Source of the DNA: DTBU01 sp964568845
Lineage (GTDB): Archaea; Thermoproteota; CALKCG01; B24
DNA length: 14,111 bases
Reading direction: 5' to 3'
Assembly (NCBI GenBank): GCA_964568845.1
Contig: CAZMSC010000039.1
Span: 1 to 14,111 of the forward strand
The translations under genes were made by a program, and so were the position numbers. Below are positions 7,713 through 12,847 of this stretch, piece by piece (the stretch's first letter is position 1; each line of letters starts with the position of its first letter). The notes under the pieces were generated by a model. It was not told the DNA's origin, did no database searches, and saw only the letters and a program-made list of their open reading frames with translations.

Positions 7713-8711
7713 TTAAACTTCGAGACTCCTCTCCCAGTAGGTGCTGTACTTCATCTGGAACTCATAAGGCATGTCTTTAAGCTCATCTCTAATTATCGTG
7801 AAAGCCGCTTGAGGAGGTATTATCCCTCTTTCAGTTATTATGAGGTCTATGTACTCTGGAGGTGTTACGTCGAAGGAGGGGTTTCTGACAGAACCGTGCT
7901 TCCAACGTTTAAAGACGGCGGCCGGAACCACCTCCTCCGGCTCCCTCTCCTCGATTTTGACAAGTTCTCCTGCAAGTGTCTCGGGGCTGAACTTATACGT
8001 TTCAGCTGCGACAAACACCAAGGCTCTGGATTCATATGCGGCTAGAGCTATGATAGACGTACCTATCTTATTTACGACCGCTCCGTTGGCTGCCACGGCG
8101 TCGGCACCTACTATAACCTTATCCACCTTTTTCATGAGGAATCTGGCAGCGCTATCTATGATCAGCGTAAACGGTATTCCACTCTTCTCAAGCTCTTCAG
8201 CAGTTATAAACCCTTGATACAGCGGTCTGGTTTCGGTAACTATTACTTTTATGTTCTTACCCATCCTATGGGCCGTCTTTATAACGTTCAAAACGGCTGT
8301 ACTGTGGCAGTGTGTCATTATGGTGTCGCCGTCGTTTATCCTCCTAGCCCCTATTTCACCTATCTTTATAGATGCCTCCCTTATCCTTCTGAGGAATTCT
8401 CTACAGGCATCTAATGCTCTGGCTTTAACATCCTCAGCTTTCAATCCGTTCTCTTTAGCCTTATAGACTTCAAACATGACGTATCTTACAGCGTTTGGAA
8501 GGGAGACCGCCGTAGGCCGTGTAGCTAAAAGCTTCTGAGCTACGTAATCTAGTTCTTCAAACACTTCCTCAGGTCTTTCAGATTTACTGTTCTCGGCAAC
8601 GATACTTAAAGCTCTAACACCGGCTTCCGCTATTTTCGAAGCCCCTCTTATCTGCATAGAGCTTATGCCATTTACGATGTCTAATACTTCTGGTGGGAGT
8701 TTAAATTCCAT
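7713..8711 (-). CDS. ribose-1,5-bisphosphate isomerase (eIF-2B alpha/beta/delta-like)
   Basis: In archaea this enzyme turns ribose 1,5-bisphosphate into ribulose 1,5-bisphosphate, between AMP phosphorylase and type III RuBisCO in nucleoside degradation. The 332-residue protein has the eIF-2B-like fold: an N-terminal helical part with the phrase SSMQIRGASKIAEAG and a Rossmann-like C-terminal half. THCHST places the catalytic cysteine at 135, and VGADAVAANGAVVNKIGT places the catalytic aspartate at 204; these match Cys133 and Asp202 of the Thermococcus enzyme. VTETRPLYQG at 158-167 is also typical. Older annotations call such proteins translation initiation factor aIF-2B subunit 2. Methylthioribose-1-phosphate isomerase is a relative, but the start and spacing here fit the R15P group better. 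No partner gene of the AMP pathway lies in the window. Confidence 0.88.
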   Translation of the reverse strand: MEFKLPPEVLDIVNGISSMQIRGASKIAEAGVRALSIVAENSKSERPEEVFEELDYVAQKLLATRPTAVSLPNAVRYVMFEVYKAKENGLKAEDVKARALDACREFLRRIREASIKIGEIGARRINDGDTIMTHCHSTAVLNVIKTAHRMGKNIKVIVTETRPLYQGFITAEELEKSGIPFTLIIDSAARFLMKKVDKVIVGADAVAANGAVVNKIGTSIIALAAYESRALVFVAAETYKFSPETLAGELVKIEEREPEEVVPAAVFKRWKHGSVRNPSFDVTPPEYIDLIITERGIIPPQAAFTIIRDELKDMPYEFQMKYSTYWERSLEV

Positions 8712-8743
8712 AATCCTAAAGAAATTTAATTGATAGTTTCTCC

Positions 8744-8753
8744 ATTATAAAGA
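8744..8753 (-). promoter_or_regulatory. TATA box of the isomerase gene
   Basis: On the minus strand TCTTTATAAT at 8753-8744 is a clear TATA box, about 35-40 bases upstream of the ATG at 8711. It predicts a leader of only about 10 bases with no strong ribosome site. Confidence 0.55.
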
Positions 8754-8784
8754 TAACTGTTTTTTAGATGGATCAACAGACCAG

Positions 8785-8842
8785 GCTTCAATTAACTCCA
8801 ACGACAGATAGGATTGAAGCATTAAGATGTCTAATGTCGTTG
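8785..8842. other. two interlocked 8-bp inverted repeats, possible RNA pseudoknot
   Basis: GCTTCAAT (8785-8792) pairs exactly with ATTGAAGC (8813-8820). CAACGACA (8799-8806) pairs exactly with TGTCGTTG (8835-8842). The order left1-left2-right1-right2 is that of an H-type pseudoknot with loops of about 6, 6 and 14 bases. The block starts 3 bases beyond the stop of the minus-strand gene at 8846-9268 and lies upstream of the isomerase promoter. On the minus strand it would sit in the 3' end of that gene's transcript and could act as a terminator or stability element. Confidence 0.4.
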
Positions 8843-8845
8843 CTC

Positions 8846-9268
8846 CTACTCGGTCAAGCTGAGGTTTCCGCTCTTCCTGTAAACCCATTTAAAGCCTCCG
8901 CCTTTCCTCCTCTTCACTTTAGACCTTTCCAGAACTCCTAGGACGACGAGTTGTTCTAAGCTCGGTCTGATGTGTTTTAAATCCTTCGGATGCCAACACC
9001 TCCGTATCAACTCATTCGCCACGTCGCTTGCCGTTTTCCAATCGTTGAAGAAGCCCTCTTTCATAAGTAGGATTATTCTGCCTAAGAGCTCATCTTCGCT
9101 GATTCTAATTTCCAGAGGCTTCTTTTCCAACACTACTTTTGGAACTTCAACTCTAAGAGATATGTTGCTGGCTTTAACAGCCTTCTCCAACGCTTCAACT
9201 CTGCACTGTAGGTTTTCAACGAGCGCCTTAATATCCTTAACAGTTCTGCTGACCTCTTCTATGCTCAT
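8846..9268 (-). CDS. hypothetical coiled-coil protein with winged-helix-like C-terminus
   Basis: I do not recognise this 140-residue protein. Residues 1-34 form a probable coiled coil (EEVSRTVKDIKALVENLQCR...), and residues 35-60 are a charged linker. Residues about 58-135 look like a winged helix: DELLGRIILLMKEGFF, a possible recognition region (TASDVANELIRRCW), then SLEQLVVLGVLERSKVKRR and an aromatic strand (GFKWVYRK). The basic stretch KVKRRKGGGFKW would suit nucleic acid binding. ATG at 9268 has a TATA box about 40-48 bases upstream and no strong ribosome site. Coding character is convincing from the amphipathic pattern. A DNA-binding regulator that dimerises by its coiled coil is a reasonable guess only. 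Confidence 0.7.
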   Translation of the reverse strand: MSIEEVSRTVKDIKALVENLQCRVEALEKAVKASNISLRVEVPKVVLEKKPLEIRISEDELLGRIILLMKEGFFNDWKTASDVANELIRRCWHPKDLKHIRPSLEQLVVLGVLERSKVKRRKGGGFKWVYRKSGNLSLTE

Positions 9269-9307
9269 AGATTAAGCCTTCAAATTAACAGTTCACATGC
9301 GCATAGT

Positions 9308-9316
9308 TATATTTTA
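9308..9316 (-). promoter_or_regulatory. TATA box of the coiled-coil/winged-helix gene
   Basis: TAAAATATA read on the minus strand at 9316-9308 lies about 40-48 bases upstream of the ATG at 9268. It predicts a start of transcription near 9284, giving a short leader. Confidence 0.45.
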
Positions 9317-9428
9317 CTATAATGAAGTTCTCGGTTTTTCAAACGCTGAATGAAGCTAGTCTACGTATCTTCAAACATTTCGTTTACACGAGTCCTCGGA
9401 AACCGCTCACGTTTTCCGAACGGCGTCT

Positions 9429-9572
9429 TCATTTACATCCGTCGTTGTTGACGTCTCCTACTAGACATATGGAGTTGCGGTTTCCGACGGTTTTGGGGTC
9501 TATGAAGGAGTGGCGGAACTTAACCCTCCTGCTCTGAATAATAGTTATGGTTGAATGGGATAAGGGTTTCAA
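9429..9572 (-). pseudogene. decayed FG-GAP/VCBS repeat-like fragment
   Basis: A minus-strand frame from a TTG at 9572 to a TGA at 9431-9429 encodes 47 residues. The last third, SFIDPKTVGNRNSICLVGDV followed by NNDG, contains the D-x-N-x-D-G calcium loop typical of FG-GAP/VCBS repeats in surface proteins. Further downstream on the same strand, other frames give pieces such as SGFRGLV and NEMFED that could be frameshifted continuation. No full gene survives. It lies between two unrelated minus-strand genes. I am moderately sure the sequence was once coding and less sure of the family. A plus-strand frame at 9322-9537 is open but looks like a shadow. Confidence 0.4.
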
Positions 9573-9586
9573 TATAACGTTTAAAT

Positions 9587-10159
9587 TCAGCCCGTCGATA
9601 GTGCTTCAAATATCAGGATAAAGCCGAACAGTATGAATACGATCGATGTTCCTATTTTCAAGTACCTATCTTCTACAAGCCTTAGAATTTTACTGCCCAG
9701 TAGAACCCCTATGCCAGTTATTAGGCTGAAGGCCATCATGACGCCGATCAAAACCATGAGCGGGTTTTTAAACTGAGCCGCTAAGAGTATTGAGGCCATT
9801 TGAGTTTTATCGCCTAGCTCCATAAGTGAGACTAGGGAGAAGGTTTTGAAGAATGATGTTTCAGCTTTATCTAAAGTCTTCCCGCTCTCTCTACGGAGGA
9901 GATGTATCAACCCGCAAATTATGAAGGTTAAACCCGTGGCTAAGCCTACTATATTTCTAGGTAGTAGGCTTAGTAGCTCCCCACCCAGTAGGGCGCTTAA
10001 ACCGTCAACTATGAAGAAAGCGGTCATAGCGCCTGAGAAAACTGAGGCCGCTGAAGACCTTGAAGATAACATGATCGTACACATCTGAGTCTTGTCGCCT
10101 AACTCGGCTAGGAATATCAATGTAAAAGACGTCAGAAGAGGGGCTAGATCAAGCTCCAT
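9587..10159 (-). CDS. GDT1/TMEM165 family cation transporter (UPF0016)
   Basis: This 190-residue membrane protein has the two-fold internal repeat of the family. Each half carries the signature E-L-G-D-K-T-Q-M, at 19-26 and at 114-121. These acidic residues form the cation path in relatives that export manganese or exchange calcium or manganese for protons. Six membrane segments can be placed at about 8-26, 40-60, 68-88, 103-122, 132-152 and 165-185, with a charged loop (RRESGKTLDKAE) between the halves. The length equals that of bacterial and archaeal MneA/GDT1 proteins. A TATA box lies about 30 bases before the ATG, so the message is probably leaderless. The likely role is manganese or calcium homeostasis at the cell membrane; the exact ion is not determinable here. 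Confidence 0.93.
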   Translation of the reverse strand: MELDLAPLLTSFTLIFLAELGDKTQMCTIMLSSRSSAASVFSGAMTAFFIVDGLSALLGGELLSLLPRNIVGLATGLTFIICGLIHLLRRESGKTLDKAETSFFKTFSLVSLMELGDKTQMASILLAAQFKNPLMVLIGVMMAFSLITGIGVLLGSKILRLVEDRYLKIGTSIVFILFGFILIFEALSTG

Positions 10160-10185
10160 ACAAGCCCTTTAAAAGAATGCTCACC

Positions 10186-10193
10186 GATATATG
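10186..10193 (-). promoter_or_regulatory. TATA box of the GDT1-family gene
   Basis: CATATATC on the minus strand at 10193-10186 lies 27-34 bases upstream of the ATG at 10159. Transcription should begin within a few bases of the start codon, giving a leaderless message. Confidence 0.5.
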
Positions 10194-10219
10194 TTTTTCC
10201 GGGGAGGTTTCAAAGAGCT

Positions 10220-10230
10220 AAATTTAAAAG
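10220..10230 (+). promoter_or_regulatory. TATA box of the tRNA-Leu gene
   Basis: AAATTTAAAAG is centred about 31 bases before the mature 5' end at 10257, the usual position for an archaeal tRNA promoter with a few bases of leader. Confidence 0.5.
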
Positions 10231-10256
10231 AGGAAAAACGCCTATACTTAATGGAA

Positions 10257-10362
10257 GCGGGGGTAGCCAAGCCTGGTCTAAGGCGCAGCGCTGAGGAGGT
10301 AGTGGTAACCCTCAGAGCCGCTGTGGGGTAGCCCTTCGTGGGTTCAAATCCCACCCCCCGCA
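10257..10362 (+). tRNA. tRNA-Leu (anticodon GAG), intron-containing
   Basis: The acceptor stem GCGGGGG (10257-10263) pairs with CCCCCGC (10355-10361), and the discriminator is A10362; CCA is not encoded. The D-stem is GCC (10266-10268) with GGC (10282-10284). The anticodon stem CAGCG (10286-10290) pairs with CGCTG (10319-10323). After removing the intron the loop is CTGAGGC with anticodon GAG at 10293-10295, reading CUU/CUC leucine codons. The long variable arm (10324-10337, GGG/CCC stem) marks class II, and A73 separates Leu from Ser. The T-arm is GTGGG-TTCAAAT-CCCAC at 10338-10354. The mature length is 85 bases. An integrase relic starts 24 bases downstream, so this gene may be an insertion site. 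Confidence 0.95.
10297..10317 (+). other. 21-nt archaeal tRNA intron at position 37/38
   Basis: Removing 10297-10317 restores the anticodon arm. The boundaries form a bulge-helix-bulge motif. The central 4-bp helix is CTGA (10291-10294) with TCAG (10312-10315). The bulges are GGA (10295-10297, cut after the second base) and AGC (10316-10318, cut after the second base). The outer helix is the anticodon stem. The inner helix is short, about 2 bp, so this is a relaxed form. The tRNA splicing endonuclease should remove it. Confidence 0.85.
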
Positions 10363-10385
10363 CTACGAACGAACCCCCTGCACCT

Positions 10386-10532
10386 TCACCTCCTTTTGCG
10401 GAAGAATTTAAGCCCGTCTTGTTCGCAGACGTATTTGAAGTCAGATGCAACCAGGCTTTTCGCCTCCTCAATGCTTCCGGCTGTTTTGCATGTTTACTCA
10501 TCGTTCTACTCCTTAAATATTGCCTCATCATT
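10386..10532 (-). pseudogene. relic of a tyrosine recombinase (integrase), C-terminal end
   Basis: The minus-strand frame ending at TGA 10388-10386 reads CKTAGSIEEAKSLVASDF, then KYVCEQDGLKFFRKRR. I recall this pattern (K-T/A-x-x-x-E-E-A-x-x-L ... F-x-Y-V-x-x-x-D-G-x-K-x-F-R-K-R) as the C-terminal tail of archaeal integrase/recombinase proteins. In the same frame, AIFKE-stop-NDE-stop-TCK precedes it at 10523-10488. The two stops (TAG 10508-10506, TAA 10496-10494) fall where E/Q and Y/F would be expected. The catalytic domain is not found upstream on that strand, so the gene is truncated and decayed. It lies 24 bases from the tRNA-Leu 3' end, where an element's integrase is often found. Coding origin is fairly clear; the family is by recall. 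Confidence 0.5.
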
Positions 10533-10700
10533 TTAGAGACTTCATGGAATTGCATGGCGATGTCTAATGAGCGAAATGGAAGACTACATCCACTAGGGAA
10601 ACAATCCTATTAACACTCAGATTCGTCCCACTAAACGGGAGGGAAGAAGCAGTAAATGTTGTTCCACAAATTTAATAAATAAGGTATGATGTAAAAAAGA

Positions 10701-10786
10701 AAGGAGCGAGTAAATTTTATCCAGCTTGATCAGCTTTTAAACGACAGAGAAAAGCTGATGAACTGGATTCTTATGCTTTGCTCCTT
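10701..10786. repeat. long imperfect hairpin
   Basis: Nested complementary arms are AAGGAGC (10701-10707) with GCTCCTT (10780-10786), ATCCAG (10719-10724) with CTGGAT (10763-10768), and ATCAGCTTTT (10729-10738) with AAAAGCTGAT (10750-10759). The 10-bp inner stem closes an 11-base loop and is separated from the 6-bp stem by a small internal loop (4 and 3 bases). It could be a structured RNA, a transcription signal or a remnant of a miniature inverted-repeat element. The pairing is directly visible; the role is not. Confidence 0.5.
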
Positions 10787-10813
10787 CAATAGAAGCGAAA
10801 AGGGAGGGTTCAA

Positions 10814-10945
10814 GTGCAAAAGTGTAGAAAACAAAATCTGTTGATGAAAGCTCTCATCATGTTAGAAGTTGCAATTGTTGTCAGCTCCTTCGCTATAAGT
10901 GGAGAAAAATGTAAAGCTCCTCAGCTAGCATGCGTATTCAGATAG
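10814..10945 (+). CDS. short ORF, signal-peptide-like hypothetical protein
   Basis: A GTG at 10814 follows a GGGAGGG ribosome site (10802-10808) with normal spacing and opens a 43-residue frame ending in TAG at 10945. The product starts with basic residues, has a hydrophobic core (MKALIMLEVAIVVSSFAIS, about residues 11-29) and ends with two cysteines. It could be a small secreted peptide or the truncated leader of a lost surface protein. Homology is not recognised. Confidence 0.3.
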   Translation: MQKCRKQNLLMKALIMLEVAIVVSSFAISGEKCKAPQLACVFR

Positions 10946-11029
10946 ATAAAGATGCCTGCTTAATGGGGGAAAAGTCTATGTTAAGCGTGTTAAGCGTGGA
11001 AAAAGGGAAGGGAATTATGGGGTAAGAAT

Positions 11030-12133
11030 ATGCGGCAACTACTTGATTTAAAGAAAGTCCTTAAGACTCTTATAGTTTTGGCTTTAATAACGACTATTGT
11101 CGCCAGCTCGTTTGAAATAATGCTTGTTAAAGGTGAGCCCCAGACGCAGCCTCCGACTGATGAAGAAAAAGAGATTTTCCAAACGAAAATAAATAGATAT
11201 AAGGATCTGGGGCAAAAATCCGTAAAAAACATAACTGACAGCTTGGGAGCAGACGGGTCGGGGCAATGGGTCTCCATAGCAACAAAGGAGTGTCCCCACG
11301 CAGACTACGATAGTTGCGAAATAATTATTAGAACCAAGCTTGTTCATTTCAATTGCTCCATAGGACCTACAGAAGGAGACGGCAAGTTTGGCCGTGAAAG
11401 TGCAACGGTGGCCATCGAGGGTAGAGTAAAGAAACTGAGTATTACCTTTTATTTAATGATAAATCCTGATTTGGCCAAAGAAGCAGAAGAGAGCACAGCA
11501 GGTCAGATTGATGACGACTGCTTGCTTTATCACGAGCTTCTGCATGGACAGATTAAAGTAGATGAGATGAAGGATCCCAACTGGGCTGGTTGGAAAATGC
11601 TGTGTGAGTGTAAACCACTTTCAGAGTGGGGGGACATGATCGGTGCAGGGGACCCGGATCATAAAGTAATCCCTGGACTGGTAGAGGACTACATGGGCAG
11701 AATCGCCGAAGACCGGGGATATAAATTAGCTGTTGACCGTAGGGTTGCGGCTGCAGATGAAAATAGAGATTTCTCCGTTGACATCGTTATCCCAGATGAC
11801 ATACTGGAAAAGGAGACCATTGGTATTAGCTGGTACGGTTGGAATGTAGAAGAAGTGACGTATACCCAGGCAGGAAATAAGTTGACCATAAAAGGTAAAA
11901 TACGGGCAGGTGCTACAAAAGGTAAGGTATGGGTCTACCTTGATCCAAGTGACGTAGGGATGATTATACATGTTGACATCTCTGCGTTGTTGCCTGTCGG
12001 AGGCGTTGTTCTCCCCGTTGATAAGTTTGGTTTGTTGGCTCCTTACATGGGTTTAGTCTCAACAATAGTGGCCGCTACAGTTGCCACAGCCGTTTACGTC
12101 AAACATGTTAATCGTAGAAAAGAGAAGCGATAA
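11030..12133 (+). CDS. secreted, C-terminally anchored protein with HELLH zinc-peptidase-like motif
   Basis: I do not recognise a named family for this 367-residue protein. Residues 1-35 are a signal peptide (basic start, core LKTLIVLALITTIVASS). Residues 40-230 form a domain with six cysteines (88, 96, 109, 164, 192, 194). Its DDCLLYHELLHGQIKVDEMK contains H168-E169-x-x-H172, the zinc-binding motif of metallopeptidases. A third ligand is not obvious: the metzincin glycine/histidine pattern is absent, and D178, E179, H211 or E219 are options. Residues 232-320 look like a beta-sandwich. PVGGVVLPVDKFG (322-334), a membrane helix (335-357) and a basic tail (HVNRRKEKR) form an anchor like those I recall on archaeal surface proteins. 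GGGGT sits about 6 bases before the ATG. It lies alone inside the suspected element. Confidence 0.75.
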   Translation: MRQLLDLKKVLKTLIVLALITTIVASSFEIMLVKGEPQTQPPTDEEKEIFQTKINRYKDLGQKSVKNITDSLGADGSGQWVSIATKECPHADYDSCEIIIRTKLVHFNCSIGPTEGDGKFGRESATVAIEGRVKKLSITFYLMINPDLAKEAEESTAGQIDDDCLLYHELLHGQIKVDEMKDPNWAGWKMLCECKPLSEWGDMIGAGDPDHKVIPGLVEDYMGRIAEDRGYKLAVDRRVAAADENRDFSVDIVIPDDILEKETIGISWYGWNVEEVTYTQAGNKLTIKGKIRAGATKGKVWVYLDPSDVGMIIHVDISALLPVGGVVLPVDKFGLLAPYMGLVSTIVAATVATAVYVKHVNRRKEKR

Positions 12134-12155
12134 CTCCCATTGCACCTCTATTTCC

Positions 12156-12167
12156 CCCATTTTTTCC
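12156..12167 (+). terminator. candidate T-rich terminator
   Basis: A pyrimidine run with six consecutive T (12160-12165) lies about 25 bases beyond the stop of the HELLH protein gene. Archaeal RNA polymerase stops at such T-rich tracts without a hairpin. Confidence 0.35.
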
Positions 12168-12196
12168 CCTGCTAAGTAATCGAAGTTTACCTTGAT

Positions 12197-12418
12197 ATGA
12201 GTACTAAAAAGAGGACTCTGGGAACTAAAGCTCAACTCAGAGCCATAAAAGAAAAAGAGAGGCAAATAGCTACAGCCCTATTTTTGGCTTCCATCCTCAT
12301 AGCTATTACCCTTTCCGCCCACTCAAGCTACTTGATACTTTATTCATCTTCCTGGGGACGGTGTTCTTCCAGAGCCCACCCTACATTAATATTTAATCCA
12401 CCAAAATATTATCTTTAG
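12197..12418 (+). CDS. small hypothetical membrane protein, possibly frameshifted
   Basis: The 73-residue frame from ATG 12197 starts with a basic, helical segment (KKRTLGTKAQLRAIKEKERQ) followed by a hydrophobic stretch (IATALFLASILIAITLSA, about residues 28-45). The remaining residues, with several Ser and Cys, look less natural. A different plus frame over 12310-12396 gives LKLLDTLFIFLGTVFFQSPP and stops at TAA 12394-12396, which would make a better second membrane segment. A one-base indel near 12320-12345 could therefore have broken a two-helix protein of about 65 residues. Function is unknown. Confidence 0.4.
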   Translation: MSTKKRTLGTKAQLRAIKEKERQIATALFLASILIAITLSAHSSYLILYSSSWGRCSSRAHPTLIFNPPKYYL

Positions 12419-12427
12419 TGATGGCTT

Positions 12428-12741
12428 ATGTTCAATGAGCTCGTTGAGCTTGGGGGAAAAGGTTTGCCAGATGCAGATACTAGGATCTTTAGGGCTAAGC
12501 TTCTTGGGATGATGTATGAAGACTTATTAAAGGTTTGGTTTAAAGATTATACTGGTTACAATATCCTTGGAAAAGATGGAGGAGCAGGCTGTATTGTGGG
12601 CTACGTAACTACCGTTAATGGTGGAGTTTGGACGATAAACACCCAGTATTTACATCCGAGGATTATGAAAGCTTAAAGTCGCTGGCTAGGTCTATACTTA
12701 AGTATGTAAATGTTATAATAGGACTACGTTTACTGGAGTAA
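12428..12741 (+). pseudogene. frameshifted gene of unknown function
   Basis: The frame from ATG 12428 encodes a protein-like start (FNELVELGGKGLPDADTRIF, then AKLLGMMYEDLLKVWFKDYTG). It then ends abruptly at 12676 in an unnatural-looking tail. Another plus frame, open from just after 12615, reads LDDKHPVFTSEDYESLKSLA, then RSILKYVNVIIGLRLLE to TAA 12739-12741. It is clearly protein-like, with regular helices. Joining the two near 12610-12630 gives one protein of about 100 residues. I infer a single indel, real or a sequencing error. No family is recognised; the N-terminal half vaguely resembles small nuclease-like helical domains, which I would not rely on. Confidence 0.55.
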
Positions 12742-12797
12742 GTGTTAGGAGACTGTGTCAGCATATTTGATTGCAAAAACAGAAAAAGAAGGGGTTT

Positions 12798-12844
12798 GCG
12801 GGAGATTTCGCCGCCAGTCTTGGGTTCAAATTCCACCCCTACAC
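12798..12844 (+). pseudogene. tRNA-like 3' fragment (possible attachment-site copy or tRNA relic)
   Basis: The segment aligns with tRNA positions 27-73. It has an anticodon-arm-like hairpin GCGGG-AGATTTC-GCCGC (12798-12814, last pair mismatched), a five-base variable region CAGTC, a T-arm TTGGG-TTCAAAT-TCCAC (12820-12836, outer pair mismatched) and a 3' acceptor strand CCCTACA. The loop lacks U33, and no D-arm or matching 5' acceptor strand is adjacent, so it is not functional. TGGGTTCAAAT-(T/C)-CCACCCC at 12821-12839 matches the 3' part of the tRNA-Leu (10339-10357) with one difference. That suits an old attachment-site duplicate. However, T-arms are conserved among all tRNAs. Confidence 0.5.
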
Positions 12845-12847
12845 TTT

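Larger units (their letters stand above)
10533..11029. other. gene-poor stretch with coding-like relics
   Basis: No full-length gene is evident. On the plus strand 10574-10675 is open after a TGA and reads LTLRFVPLNGREEAVNVVPQ before TAA, without a start codon. At 10696-10845 another open frame (NFIQLDQLLNDREKLMNWIL) lacks a start. A tandem 9-base repeat, TTAAGCGTG twice, lies at 10981-10998. These fit a region of gene decay. A hairpin and one short ORF are listed separately. Confidence 0.35.

Noticed and set aside
9322..9537. 71-residue plus-strand ORF
   Set aside because: Arginine codons CGG/CGT and a low-complexity product unlike the neighbours; the minus strand reads better as a gene relic.
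10181..10555. 124-residue minus-strand ORF containing GVGFEPT
   Set aside because: The G-V-G-F-E-P-T peptide is the classic antisense translation of a tRNA T-arm; the frame crosses the tRNA-Leu. The real minus-strand relic lies in another frame.
10338..10613. 91-residue plus-strand ORF starting within the tRNA
   Set aside because: It starts in the T-arm of the tRNA-Leu and covers the integrase relic on the opposite strand.
10681..10765. C/D box sRNA suggested by ATGATG and CTGATGAA
   Set aside because: The box C match is imperfect and the box spacing is far longer than the usual 10-12 base guides; the CTGATGAA lies in the hairpin stem.
12798..12844. 3' half of a split (trans-spliced) tRNA
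   Set aside because: The loop lacks U33, two stem pairs are mismatched and no bulge-helix-bulge leader is visible, so a decayed fragment is more likely.
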